Shown piece by piece: positions 1-8,401 of a stretch of 64,000 nucleotides of DNA (positions are counted from its first letter, which is position 1; each line of letters starts with the position of its first letter). The DNA is from Burkholderiales bacterium. Lineage in GTDB: Bacteria > Pseudomonadota > Gammaproteobacteria > Burkholderiales > Burkholderiaceae_E. Location: the NCBI GenBank assembly GCA_026399875.1, contig JAPLQF010000042.1, forward strand, positions 124,009 to 188,008, given 5' to 3'. The notes below the pieces were generated by a model. The model did not search any database and was not told the DNA's origin. It saw only the letters and a program-made list of their open reading frames with translations. Both the position numbers and the translations under genes were made by a program.

Positions 1-94
1 ACATCACGCTCAGGCGGGCAGCGCCTCCCGGCGCCGTCACCGGGGGAGTCCCCGCCGATTGTCGAGACTCCGACGTGGTTGCAGATTCGCTCAT
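1..94 (-). CDS. PilZ-domain protein, N-terminal fragment (partial)
   Basis: Reading leftwards after holB there is an open frame starting MSESATTSES that runs off the window edge; an ATG six bases earlier (100) is also possible, but the GAGGG just upstream is better spaced for position 94. Only about 31 codons are visible, ending AARLSVM. The call rests mainly on position: in betaproteobacteria the type IV pilus / c-di-GMP PilZ gene commonly follows tmk-holB. Nothing of the PilZ core (RxxxR, D/NxSxxG) is visible, so the identity is inferred from synteny. Confidence 0.4.
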   Translation of the reverse strand, partial: MSESATTSESRQSAGTPPVTAPGGAARLSVM

Positions 95-157
95 TCTCAT
101 GCCCTCGAGACGACTGGCGCCTCAATAAAAGTCTGATCAGTGCTGGCGTCCGAGCGC

Positions 158-1168
158 TCAGCCCCTCGAGCCCGGCTTTGCGACCGGGCTGAAAGCACCG
201 AGATAAGCCGCCAGCGACTCTTCGCAAAACAGCCGCGGATTCAGCGGATGTCCGACGCTGCGATACTGCCCGACCAGATCACGACCTGCATCGGCGAGCC
301 GTTGCGGGTCAGTTCGGGCAGACAGCTCGATCAATCGAGCGGACTGGGCCGGGAAGTAGCGCGGCGACCCACCCATGCGACACCGCGCCAGATCAAGAAG
401 CCATCGCTGCATCAGTGGCAGCCATTGACGGCCCTCGAAAGGCTGCAACGCATCGGCGGTTGCGACCGATGAAGTGTCCGGCAGCCTGGCAATCGCCTCC
501 AGCATGGTCCGATGGGCGGACGCCTGCGAAGGCTCAGCGAAGCGGATCGCCTGCAAAGGAGAGCCTCCTGCCATCGCGAGCCAGGATTGCGCCTCGGCCG
601 CGCTGCAGCCGGTCTCGGCCCTGACCCAGTCAGCTGCCACCTCGGCGCCCGGGCTGTCGAGCAAGCGAAGCTGACAACGCGATCGGATGGTTGCCGGCAA
701 GGCATCGGGGCGGTTGGCAACAAGGATGAAAAACAGCCCACCGCCCGGTTCTTCCAGTGTCTTGAGCAGCGCATTGGCGGTCACATGATTCATTGCCTCG
801 GCCGGGTCGATCAGTACCAGCCGCCGTCCGCCCCGGTGAGAGCCGACGCCGAGGAACTCCGACAGCGCCCTGACCTGATCGATCTTGATCTCATTGGCTT
901 GCTTGCCGTCGTCATCGACCAGTCGGGTGAGCTGGCGAAGGTCGGGATGGGTGTCGGCAGCCACCCAGCCGCAGGCAAGGCAGCGACCACAGGCAAGCCG
1001 GTTGTCGAGCGGCGTCTCGCACAGCAGGGAGGCTGCCAGCGCCTGCGCATAGCGCGTCTTGCCGATACCGGATGCCCCCCGCAGCAACAGCGCGTGCGGC
1101 AGGCGTTGCGCATCATGAAGCTGTTCAAGCAGCGCCGACTGATGCCAGGGGAGAGATTGAAAAATCAT
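158..1168 (-). CDS. holB: DNA polymerase III subunit delta'
   Basis: Clamp-loader subunit delta' (336 aa), part of the cytosolic DnaX complex that loads the beta clamp. An AAA+ Walker A motif GASGIGKT lies near residues 31-38, followed by a zinc-binding cysteine cluster (CGRCLAC, with THPDL just after) and the SRC arginine-finger motif around residue 163. Length fits the family (about 330 aa). It starts 15 bases after the tmk stop, and tmk overlaps mltG, so mltG-tmk-holB-(pilZ) is one minus-strand transcription unit, the usual proteobacterial order. Start is the ATG at 1168. Confidence 0.95.
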   Translation of the reverse strand: MIFQSLPWHQSALLEQLHDAQRLPHALLLRGASGIGKTRYAQALAASLLCETPLDNRLACGRCLACGWVAADTHPDLRQLTRLVDDDGKQANEIKIDQVRALSEFLGVGSHRGGRRLVLIDPAEAMNHVTANALLKTLEEPGGGLFFILVANRPDALPATIRSRCQLRLLDSPGAEVAADWVRAETGCSAAEAQSWLAMAGGSPLQAIRFAEPSQASAHRTMLEAIARLPDTSSVATADALQPFEGRQWLPLMQRWLLDLARCRMGGSPRYFPAQSARLIELSARTDPQRLADAGRDLVGQYRSVGHPLNPRLFCEESLAAYLGAFSPVAKPGSRG

Positions 1169-1183
1169 TTAAATATCATTTAA

Positions 1184-1795
1184 TCAGAAGCTTGAAAGGT
1201 CAAGTTCAAGTATTTTACGAATATCCTGGATCGACTTGCTACTGTCGACGATGCAGAACCGACCCCCCGACGCCGCTGCCCGGGCGAGATAGGCATCGCG
1301 CACCCGGACGAAGAAGGCCTGATGCTCGGCCTCGAAGCGATCGGCCGCGCGGGCGGCGCGACGTCGTTCGGCCGCCAGTCCCGGATCCAGATCGAAGAGG
1401 TAGGTCCGGTCGGGCTGCAGATCGGGATGGACCCAACGCTCAAGCGTCTCGATCTCGGTCAGCGGGATACCGCGTCCGCCACCCTGATACGCGACCGTCG
1501 AATCGGTGAAACGGTCGCAGATGACCCAGACACCGCTGTCGAGTGCCGGGCGAATGACGCGCTCGAGGTGGTCCTGACGGGCAGCGAAGGCCAGCAGGGC
1601 TTCGGTTCGCATCGACATCGGGCGATTGAGCAACCACTCGCGGATCGCCTCGGCCAGCTCAGTGCCGCCGGGCTCCCGGGTGACGCTGACACGATGACCC
1701 TGCCGTCGCAAAAGATCCGCAAACCATTCGATGTGGCTGCTCTTGCCTGCACCGTCAATGCCCTCGAAGCTCACGAAACGCCCTCTTGTGGTCAT
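1184..1795 (-). CDS. tmk: Thymidylate kinase (dTMP kinase)
   Basis: Phosphorylates dTMP to dTDP with ATP in dTTP synthesis (203 aa, normal length). It shows the P-loop FEGIDGAGKSS near residues 10-20, the TREPGGTELAE motif, the DRFTDSTVAYQGGGRG substrate/DRX segment, and a LID region rich in arginine. The ATG overlaps the mltG stop by four bases (ATGA), implying translational coupling; holB follows after 15 bases. No anomalies seen. Confidence 0.97.
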   Translation of the reverse strand: MTTRGRFVSFEGIDGAGKSSHIEWFADLLRRQGHRVSVTREPGGTELAEAIREWLLNRPMSMRTEALLAFAARQDHLERVIRPALDSGVWVICDRFTDSTVAYQGGGRGIPLTEIETLERWVHPDLQPDRTYLFDLDPGLAAERRRAARAADRFEAEHQAFFVRVRDAYLARAAASGGRFCIVDSSKSIQDIRKILELDLSSF

Positions 1796-2859
1796 GGCAT
1801 ATCTCGGCGTGTCTCGGGCAGATTCATGGACTCAGGCATGTTCTTCTGATAGCGGGCGACCGCCCGGTTGTGTGCGGCAAGGTCATTGGAAAATTCGCTG
1901 CTCCCGTCGCCTCTGGCCACGAAATAGAGCGCTTCGATCGACGCAGGACTGAGGGCTGCAGCGATCGAGGCTGATCCCGGCATGGCAATCGGGGTTGGCG
2001 GCAGACCGTTACGGGTATAGGTGTTGTAGGGCGTATCGGTCCTGAGATCGCGTCGCCGCAGATTGCCATCAAAGGCCTCGCCCAAGCCGTAAATGGTGGT
2101 CGGATCGCTCTGAAGCATCATCCCTCGCTTCAGGCGGTTGACGAAAACCGCCGCAATCCGCGCCCGATCGGAGTCCCGACCAGTCTCCTTTTCGATGATC
2201 GACGCCAGCACCAGCACCTGGTAAGGCGATTGCAGCATCGGCCGATCAGCGCTTACCGGTCTGGCTTGCCAGGCAGCATCGAGCCGCCTTTGCTGCAGGC
2301 GATAGGCACGCCGCAGGACATCGATGTCGGTGGTGCCGGGTACATAGGAGTAGGTGTCGGGCGCAAAAAGCCCCTCCGGATGGGTCTCGGCAGCGCCCAC
2401 CGCAACCAGCAGTTCGGCGTCGCTCATGGCTGGCGACTGGAGCCGCAGATCGGGCTCACGCTGCAGTGCCGCACGGACCTGGCGGATGTTCCAGCCTTCG
2501 ATGAACGTGATGTCGCGCACGCTCGAATCACCGCGGGTCAGCCGGTCAAGCAAGGTTTGCAGGGTGATCGGTGAGATCAGCTCATAACTGCCCGCCCGGA
2601 TCTTCTGGGCATCGCCGCGAAGACGCATGGCGAGCGCCAGCCCCGGGCCGGAAACCGACACACCCTGTCGACGCAAAGCGTTGCCGATGCCCTGCCCCGC
2701 CGTGCCGCGTTCGATAGCGACCTCCAGCCGAGGCGCGGACAGCGACAAGGGCACGCGAGCGTACTGCCACCAAGCCCAACCCGCAGCCGCCGCGAGGCCA
2801 GCCGCCATGATCAGGGCGATCGACAGAAATCGTCTGACAGGAGATCGAGTGGCTGGCAT
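1792..2859 (-). CDS. mltG: Endolytic murein transglycosylase MltG (YceG-like)
   Basis: Inner-membrane lytic transglycosylase that cleaves nascent peptidoglycan strands and is thought to terminate glycan elongation (355 aa). There is one N-terminal membrane anchor (about residues 12-30, rich in Ala/Leu/Trp), then the YceG domain with the catalytic-glutamate segment ASIIEKETG around residue 218 and the conserved LQSDPTTIYGL and YNTY segments. It leads the mltG-tmk-holB unit. Its start codon is only 20 bases from that of the divergent ygfZ-like gene, so the promoters must overlap each other or the coding sequences. Confidence 0.95.
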   Translation of the reverse strand: MPATRSPVRRFLSIALIMAAGLAAAAGWAWWQYARVPLSLSAPRLEVAIERGTAGQGIGNALRRQGVSVSGPGLALAMRLRGDAQKIRAGSYELISPITLQTLLDRLTRGDSSVRDITFIEGWNIRQVRAALQREPDLRLQSPAMSDAELLVAVGAAETHPEGLFAPDTYSYVPGTTDIDVLRRAYRLQQRRLDAAWQARPVSADRPMLQSPYQVLVLASIIEKETGRDSDRARIAAVFVNRLKRGMMLQSDPTTIYGLGEAFDGNLRRRDLRTDTPYNTYTRNGLPPTPIAMPGSASIAAALSPASIEALYFVARGDGSSEFSNDLAAHNRAVARYQKNMPESMNLPETRRDMP

Positions 2860-2879
2860 GGCCTATATACTACGTCGCT

Positions 2880-3956
2880 ATGTCCGCCCTCCCCGCTCAA
2901 CCTGTCTGGAACGTCGATGCTGTCGAACGCCTGGCGCATGAGGTCGGCGGTGTGGTCCGGGTCGATGCCTGTGGCCCCGGTATCGACGTCGGCGCTGCAA
3001 TTCTGCCCGACGGTGATTTCCTGGCGCCACTTCCCGATCTCGGCATCATCGGCGCGAGCGGCGAGGCCGCTGCTGCCTTCTTGCACGGGCAATTGACCAA
3101 TGACGTCGAGCATCTCGCACCCGGCATGGCCCACTGGGCGGGCTATTGCTCGGCCAAAGGCAGGCTGCTCTCGACGATGCGCTACTGGCGCGATGAGCAG
3201 ACGATCTGGCTGACGAGCGCTCGGCCGCTGGCCCAAGGGCTGACAAAGCGCCTGAGCATGTATGTGCTGCGGGCCAAAGCGAAAGTGACCGACCAGAGTG
3301 ACGGCTTTGCGGTGTTCGGGCTTTGTGGCGCGTCACTCGGCTTGCTTGCGGCCACAACGCTGGCACTGCGGATGCCTGGGCCGGACGGGGCCTCCTCAAG
3401 CGGGGCTGCTCATCTGGTGGGCCTTCCCGGGCTGCCCCAGGCAAACGGCACTGTGCGGCCGCGATGCTTGCTGGTTGTGGCTGCGGATCAGGCTGGCCAG
3501 ATCTGGCAGACGCTGCAGGCGGCGGGCACACCGGTGGCAAGTGAGGTCTGGCGTCGCACAGAGGTGCTGTGTGCCATCCCTCGGATCGTGCAGGGAAGCT
3601 ACGAACAGTTCGTTCCGCAGATGATCAATTTCGAGTCGGTCGACGGCGTCAACTTCCGCAAGGGCTGCTATCCCGGTCAGGAAATCGTCGCGCGCAGCCA
3701 GTACCTTGGAAAGCTCAAGCGACGGATGTTTCTTGCTAGCGGCCGAGGTGATGTGCCCGAACCCGGCAGCGATATCGTGGCCGATGCGGGTGGCGAGCCC
3801 TGCGGTCAGGTCGTGCTGGCAGCCTCTGACGGCGCTGGCGGCTTTGATGTCCTTTTCGAGTCCCAATTGGCCGCCATTGAGGCCGGCGGTGTTCGGGCCG
3901 GGTCCATCCCGCTGACCCTGAGCAATCTGCCCTATCCGCTCAAAGCGATCGACTGA
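2880..3956 (+). CDS. ygfZ: YgfZ/GcvT-domain folate-binding protein
   Basis: Tetrahydrofolate-dependent accessory protein for iron-sulfur cluster assembly or repair, related to the T-protein of glycine cleavage (358 aa). The YgfZ signature K-G-C-Y-x-G-Q-E is present as FRKGCYPGQEIVARSQYLG near residue 260, carrying the conserved cysteine. The N-terminal GcvT-like region includes the HGQLTNDVEHL segment. It is divergent from mltG and followed 10 bases later by a DUF4936 gene, probably the same transcript. Start is the first ATG after the 20-base divergent gap; no strong ribosome site is visible. Confidence 0.93.
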   Translation: MSALPAQPVWNVDAVERLAHEVGGVVRVDACGPGIDVGAAILPDGDFLAPLPDLGIIGASGEAAAAFLHGQLTNDVEHLAPGMAHWAGYCSAKGRLLSTMRYWRDEQTIWLTSARPLAQGLTKRLSMYVLRAKAKVTDQSDGFAVFGLCGASLGLLAATTLALRMPGPDGASSSGAAHLVGLPGLPQANGTVRPRCLLVVAADQAGQIWQTLQAAGTPVASEVWRRTEVLCAIPRIVQGSYEQFVPQMINFESVDGVNFRKGCYPGQEIVARSQYLGKLKRRMFLASGRGDVPEPGSDIVADAGGEPCGQVVLAASDGAGGFDVLFESQLAAIEAGGVRAGSIPLTLSNLPYPLKAID

Positions 3957-3966
3957 TCCGGCGCCG

Positions 3967-4380
3967 ATGCCAAACGACGCCGAGACCGGCGCAAGCCTCG
4001 AGGTCTGCATCTGGTTCGAGGCCGATCCGCTGCATCACGATCAGATCGTCGCGGCCTTCATCAGGCTGGTCGAGGCGGTCGAGGCGCTCGAGGCGGTCGC
4101 GGCGGTCGAGGCCCAGGCAGCCCCGATGCGGGCTGCAGGCTCGGGGCCGGAGAACCGGCCTCGCCTGCTGCGCCGCCCTGAAGTCGTGATCCGAGCGGCA
4201 GGGCCGAGGTCGACCTGGATGGAAGTCTGGCCAGGCGTTGGCGCATCGCAGCTGCAGGCCTTTCTGGTGCAACTCGAGCAACTCGCGGCCCAGACAGGAC
4301 TAAGCGCCCTGGCGAGTGGGCCCCGGCATGTCGAGCCCTTCCTGGTCGAGATCGAGACGAGCGCCCTGAATCGCCGCTAG
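3967..4380 (+). CDS. DUF4936 family protein
   Basis: Small cytoplasmic protein (137 aa) matching the betaproteobacterial DUF4936 pattern: an N-terminal WFEADP strand, a central RLLRRPE segment, TWMEVWPGV, and an alpha/beta ferredoxin-like tail. No function is known to me. Residues about 34-49 are a Val-Glu-Ala/Leu-Glu-Ala run encoded by a degenerate 9-base tandem repeat. It probably shares a transcript with the ygfZ-like gene. Its TAG stop lies in the palindrome CTAG (4377-4380), which also supplies the stop of the converging GNAT gene. Confidence 0.8.
   Translation: MPNDAETGASLEVCIWFEADPLHHDQIVAAFIRLVEAVEALEAVAAVEAQAAPMRAAGSGPENRPRLLRRPEVVIRAAGPRSTWMEVWPGVGASQLQAFLVQLEQLAAQTGLSALASGPRHVEPFLVEIETSALNRR
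4068..4112 (+). repeat. Five tandem copies of a degenerate 9-base unit
   Basis: Inside the DUF4936 gene the unit GGTCGAGGC is repeated five times in direct tandem, with copies 3 and 4 diverged by one base each. It encodes V-E-A, L-E-A and V-A-A triplets, so copy-number changes would keep the frame and only alter a helical segment. Confidence 0.8.
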
Positions 4381-4814
4381 CTCAGCCGCCGCCGCATCGA
4401 CTGATGCGCGATGCCGGCATCGTCATAGATCGGCCCGAAAGCTTCGAAACCATGCCGGGCATAAAAGGCCAGCACATAGACCTGCGCGCTGAGTTCGACG
4501 ATCAGGTCGCCGCGAGCGGCCGCAATCGCCACCAGACGCTCGAGCAGCAGGCCACCGACCCCTGATCGGCGCCAATCGGGCAGCACCGACATCCGCCCGA
4601 TCCGGGCATCGGGCAGCAGGCGGGCGGTACCGACCGCCCGGCCCGAGTCGAGCGCCAGCGCATGCAGGCTGAGCGAATCGAATGCGTCGATTTCATCGGC
4701 TTCAGGCAGTTGCTGCTCACGCACGAAGACCGCCATCCGGATCGCGGTCGCCTGCTCGCACTGTGTCGCCCAGTCACCGACGGTCACGGTGACCGGGCCC
4801 TGCGGGTCACCCAT
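4377..4814 (-). CDS. GNAT family N-acetyltransferase
   Basis: Acetyl-CoA-dependent acyltransferase (145 aa) of the single-domain GNAT fold; substrate unknown. The pyrophosphate-binding motif A region reads MSVLPDWRRSGVGGLLLERLV (R-x-x-G-x-G type) around residues 75-95, preceded by the beta-strand AVGTARLLPDARIGR and followed by the ARHGFEAFGPIYDDAGI C-terminal signature typical of ElaA/YjcF-like members. Its ATG begins two bases after the class II aldolase stop, so the two are likely co-translated at the end of the beta-oxidation run. Confidence 0.88.
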   Translation of the reverse strand: MGDPQGPVTVTVGDWATQCEQATAIRMAVFVREQQLPEADEIDAFDSLSLHALALDSGRAVGTARLLPDARIGRMSVLPDWRRSGVGGLLLERLVAIAAARGDLIVELSAQVYVLAFYARHGFEAFGPIYDDAGIAHQSMRRRLS

Positions 4815-4816
4815 CC

Positions 4817-5581
4817 TCAGTCGGCGTAACCCGGATTGCGACGATCGAGCTTGCGCGTGAGCGCCGCGAAGATTTCGGCGCTGCTGAGCGCGGTGCGCTG
4901 AACCGAAATCGCATGCGCCACGGTATCGAGCACCTCCTGACCGACTTCGATCAGTTCGGCGCCACCGCCCACCGCACCCACCTGGATCTGGCAGGCGGCC
5001 TCGAGCGAATACATCGCCTGGAAGGCTTCGCCCATGGTCGCACCGACCGTCAGCAGACCGTGGTTGCGCAGGATCATGTACTTCGCGCCGCCCAGATCGG
5101 CCTGCAGGCGTGCCCGCTCGTCGTCGCGCACCGCAATGCCTTCGTAATCGTGATAGGCCAGCGAGCTCATGATGACGCTTGCCTGCTGCGAGATCGGCAA
5201 AAGGCCACGCTTTTGCGCCGACACCGCCACACCGGCACGGGTATGCGTATGCAGGACGCAGCCGGCATCTTCACGCACCTCATGGATCGCGCTGTGGATC
5301 ACGAAACCAGCCGGATTGACCTTGTAGGGGGTCGGCAGCAGCGGCTTGCAGTTCATGTCGATCTTGACCAGCGACGAGGCGGTGATTTCCTCGAACATCA
5401 GCCCATAGGGATTGATCAGGAAATGATGCTCGGGGCCAGGGATACGGGCCGAGACATGGGTGAACACCAGATCGTCCCAGCCGTAGAGTGCGATCAGGCG
5501 ATAAACCGCGGCGAGGTCGACGCGCAACTGCCATTCCTGCTCTGACACCTGCGAACGGACGGTGGTTTGGGGTGCGTTCAT
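4817..5581 (-). CDS. Class II aldolase/adducin family protein
   Basis: Zinc-dependent aldolase or epimerase fold (254 aa) related to fuculose-phosphate aldolase, ribulose-5-phosphate epimerase and adducin heads. The metal-binding pair HTHTRAG sits near residue 112 and a third histidine in ILRNHGLLTVG near residue 173; the catalytic region includes DDLVFTHVSARIPG. A clear AAGGAG lies eight bases before the ATG. Members of this subgroup with an N-terminal EQEWQLRVDLAAVYRL helix are common in Burkholderiales and generally lack an assigned substrate. Confidence 0.9.
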   Translation of the reverse strand: MNAPQTTVRSQVSEQEWQLRVDLAAVYRLIALYGWDDLVFTHVSARIPGPEHHFLINPYGLMFEEITASSLVKIDMNCKPLLPTPYKVNPAGFVIHSAIHEVREDAGCVLHTHTRAGVAVSAQKRGLLPISQQASVIMSSLAYHDYEGIAVRDDERARLQADLGGAKYMILRNHGLLTVGATMGEAFQAMYSLEAACQIQVGAVGGGAELIEVGQEVLDTVAHAISVQRTALSSAEIFAALTRKLDRRNPGYAD

Positions 5582-5630
5582 GATGAGGTCTCCTTAAGTG
5601 TTGGATGAGCGTCGCAAGCGACCGAAAAAA

Positions 5631-6629
5631 TCAGACCAGTTCGACCAGCTGCTTGCCGAAGTTATCGCCCCGCAGCAGTCCGATGAAGGCCGAGGGCGCC
5701 GATTCGAGCCCGCGGGACACAGTTTCGCGGTATTTCAGGCTGCCGTCACCCACCCGTTGCGCCAGCTCGGCCAGCGCCGGCGGCCAGGCATCGGCAACTT
5801 CGGACACGATGAAGCCCTGGATCTTCAGGCGGTTGGTGAGAATCGAACGAATGTTGTAGACCGGGATCGGCTCATCGTTGTAGCCCGCGATCATGCCGCA
5901 GACCGCGATCCGGCCAAAGGCGTTCATGCGATCGAGGACGGCGTCGAGCACCGCACCAGCGACATTCTCGAAATAGCCGTCGATGCCGTTGGGCGTCGCG
6001 GCAGCGAGATCCTCAACCAGTCGGCCGGCCTTGTAGTCGACACAGGCATCGAAGCCGAAGTCATTGATGACTGCGCTGCACTTGGCGCTGCCGCCGGCCA
6101 CGCCGACCACCCGGCAACCAGCCGCCTTGGCCAATTGACCGACCACCGAACCGACCGCCCCAGAGGCTGCCGAGACCACCACCGTCTCGCCGGCCTTAGG
6201 GGTGATGATCCGGTTCAGGCCCACCCAGGCGGTGACGCCAGGCATACCGGCCACCCCGAGATAGGCCTGCATCGGCACCCGCGAGGTATCGACCTTGCGC
6301 AGCCCGGCGCCGTTGGACAGACCATAGAGCTGCCAGCCGTATCCGCCGACCACCACATCACCAAGCTTGAATCCGGGGTGCCGGCTTTCAACCACCTCGC
6401 CAACTGTTCCGCCGACCATGGTCTCGCCCAGCGCCTGCGGCTGGCGATACGACTTGCGGTCGTTCATCGCACCGCGCATGTAGGGGTCGAGCGACAGGAA
6501 ACGGTTGCGCACCAGCACCTGGCCGTCGGCCACGGCAGGCATTGCGACTTCTTCGAGACGGAACTGCGCAGGGGTGACCTGGCCATCGGGCCGGGTGGCC
6601 AGAACGATGCGGCGGTTGAGGGTGGTCAT
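5631..6629 (-). CDS. NADP-dependent MDR-family oxidoreductase (PTGR/curcumin-reductase-like)
   Basis: Zinc-independent medium-chain reductase (332 aa) expected to reduce conjugated double bonds of enones with NADPH. It begins TLNRRIVLATRPDGQV, contains RFLSLDPYMRGAM typical of prostaglandin reductase/YncB-like enzymes, the nucleotide-binding AASGAVGSVVGQLAKAAG near residue 152, and FENVAGAVLDAVLDRM. The zinc-ligand cysteines of classical alcohol dehydrogenases are absent. AAGGA precedes the ATG by six bases. It sits within the fatty-acid degradation run and may act on unsaturated intermediates (inference). Confidence 0.92.
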   Translation of the reverse strand: MTTLNRRIVLATRPDGQVTPAQFRLEEVAMPAVADGQVLVRNRFLSLDPYMRGAMNDRKSYRQPQALGETMVGGTVGEVVESRHPGFKLGDVVVGGYGWQLYGLSNGAGLRKVDTSRVPMQAYLGVAGMPGVTAWVGLNRIITPKAGETVVVSAASGAVGSVVGQLAKAAGCRVVGVAGGSAKCSAVINDFGFDACVDYKAGRLVEDLAAATPNGIDGYFENVAGAVLDAVLDRMNAFGRIAVCGMIAGYNDEPIPVYNIRSILTNRLKIQGFIVSEVADAWPPALAELAQRVGDGSLKYRETVSRGLESAPSAFIGLLRGDNFGKQLVELV

Positions 6630-6701
6630 GGTTATCCTTGAAGGGTCAGTGTGGGTGTCTGGCCTGGTGGTCGAGACGGTGGCTCAGAGGGCTCAGAGAG
6701 C

Positions 6702-7160
6702 TCAAGCCTGAGGCTGAAAGTCAGGTGAGGCAGTTGCTTGCGCGTCGGGCGCCGGCGCGCGTTTGCGAATCTTGAAAGTGCCCGAGGCGGTCGCAACCAG
6801 CTCACCGTCCTCATCGAGAACCTGCGCCTCGCAGAAGGTCAGCGAGGTCGCGCGGTGCACGCATTCGCCGACCACTCTCAGCCGACCGATACCGGGACGG
6901 ATGAAGGTGGTTTTCATTTCGACGGTGATGGCGTTCATCGGTGCATGAAATTCATCGCTGTGTGCGGCACGCGCGGCCATCGCCATCGACGCATCGAGCG
7001 CTGCCATCAGTACCCCGCCATGGGCGACATGGCGGGAGTTGCACAACTCGGGCGATACCGGCACGAGCAACTCCGATCGGCCCTTGCCGAACTCGACCAG
7101 CGTGATACCGAGCTGGTCGAGAAAGGGAATGCGTCGGACCCGACCATCCGGCATCAGCAT
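6702..7160 (-). CDS. PaaI-family hotdog thioesterase
   Basis: Acyl-CoA thioesterase of the hotdog fold (152 aa). I place the start at the ATG at 7160 (MLMPDGRV), two bases after the thiolase stop, because the frame upstream of it is antisense-like sequence inside the thiolase gene. The core shows the PaaI signature NSRHVAHGGVLMAALDASMAMAAR (catalytic HGG plus D in the helix) around residues 44-68. Downstream residues contain EMKTTFIRPG and the CEAQVLDEDGELVATASGTF strand. It probably releases CoA from end products of the adjacent beta-oxidation enzymes. Confidence 0.9.
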   Translation of the reverse strand: MLMPDGRVRRIPFLDQLGITLVEFGKGRSELLVPVSPELCNSRHVAHGGVLMAALDASMAMAARAAHSDEFHAPMNAITVEMKTTFIRPGIGRLRVVGECVHRATSLTFCEAQVLDEDGELVATASGTFKIRKRAPAPDAQATASPDFQPQA

Positions 7161-7162
7161 GG

Positions 7163-8341
7163 TCAGAGGATCTCGAAGAGTCCGGCCGCGCCCATGCCGC
7201 CGCCGATGCACATCGTGACCACGCCAAGCTTGGCGCCGCGGCGTTTGCCCTCGATCAGCAGGTGGCCGGTCAGACGCTGGCCCGACACGCCATAGGGATG
7301 GCCGACCGCGATCGCACCACCGTTGACATTGAGCTTGTCGGGGTCGATGCCGAGGTGATCGCGGATATAGAGCACCTGGACGGCAAACGCTTCGTTGAGC
7401 TCCCACAGGTCGATATCGGAGACCTTCAGGCCGTGACGCTTCAGAAGCTTCGGTATCGCAAAGACCGGACCGATGCCCATCTCGTCAGGCTCGCAACCGG
7501 CGACCGCAAAACCACGAAAGACGCCAAGCGGCTGCAGGCCACGCTTTTCCGCCATGCTTCGCTCCATCAGGACGACCGCTCCGGCACCATCCGAAAACTG
7601 GCTGGCATTACCTGCTGCAATCACTCCACCGGCAATCGCCGGCTTGATCTGCGAGACACCCTCATAGGTGGTGTCGCCTCGGATGCCTTCATCACGATCG
7701 AGGGTCACGTCCTTGACGGTTTCGACGCCGGTCTGCTTGTCGACGGTCTTCATGGTGACCGTGATCGGGACGATCTCGTCGCGGGTATGGCCGGCGGCGG
7801 CCGCTGCCGCAGCACGCAACTGGCTCTGAACGCCATAGTGGTCCTGGGCTTCGCGCCCGATGTTGTAGCGCTTGGCGACCATTTCGGCGGTCTGCAGCAT
7901 CGGCCAGTAGATCTCGGGCTTGTTGACCTTGAGCCAGCCATCGATCATGTCCTTGGTATTCATGTCGTTCTGGACCATCGAGATCGACTCGACGCCGCCG
8001 GCAACATAGACATCGCCTTCGCCTGCCATGATCCGCTGCGCGCCGAGTGCAATCGTCTGAAGACCCGAGGAGCAGAAGCGGTTGACGGTCATGCCCGACA
8101 CGCTCACCGGCATGCCGGCACGCAAGGCGATCTGGCGGGCGATATTCGAGCCGGTCGCGCCTTCCGGATTGGCGCAGCCCATGATCACATCCTCGACTTC
8201 GGCGGCGTCGACCTTGGCGCGCTCAAGTGCGGCCGAGACCACATGGCCGCCCATTGTCGCGCCATGGGTCATGTTGAGCGAGCCGCGCCATGATTTGGCC
8301 AGACCGGTGCGGGCAGTTGAAACGATGACTGCTTCGCGCAT
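7163..8341 (-). CDS. fadA: Acetyl-CoA C-acyltransferase (thiolase, FadA-type)
   Basis: Thiolytic cleavage of 3-ketoacyl-CoA (392 aa, normal length). The acyl-enzyme cysteine lies in [11 protein letters not shown] near residue 89; the catalytic histidine motif is [17 protein letters not shown] near residue 350, and the second cysteine is in [13 protein letters not shown] close to the C-terminus. Good GAGGAAG ribosome site before the ATG. It follows the FadB-like gene by about 60 bases and precedes the thioesterase by two; these make a functional beta-oxidation module. The symbol is by function; paralogues are frequent in Burkholderiales. Confidence 0.93.
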   Translation of the reverse strand: MREAVIVSTARTGLAKSWRGSLNMTHGATMGGHVVSAALERAKVDAAEVEDVIMGCANPEGATGSNIARQIALRAGMPVSVSGMTVNRFCSSGLQTIALGAQRIMAGEGDVYVAGGVESISMVQNDMNTKDMIDGWLKVNKPEIYWPMLQTAEMVAKRYNIGREAQDHYGVQSQLRAAAAAAAGHTRDEIVPITVTMKTVDKQTGVETVKDVTLDRDEGIRGDTTYEGVSQIKPAIAGGVIAAGNASQFSDGAGAVVLMERSMAEKRGLQPLGVFRGFAVAGCEPDEMGIGPVFAIPKLLKRHGLKVSDIDLWELNEAFAVQVLYIRDHLGIDPDKLNVNGGAIAVGHPYGVSGQRLTGHLLIEGKRRGAKLGVVTMCIGGGMGAAGLFEIL

Positions 8342-8401
8342 GATGATTCTTCCTCTCTGTTTGTATGAGTCACTGTGCCTGATCGCTGAGGGCTTGCGTC
8401 C

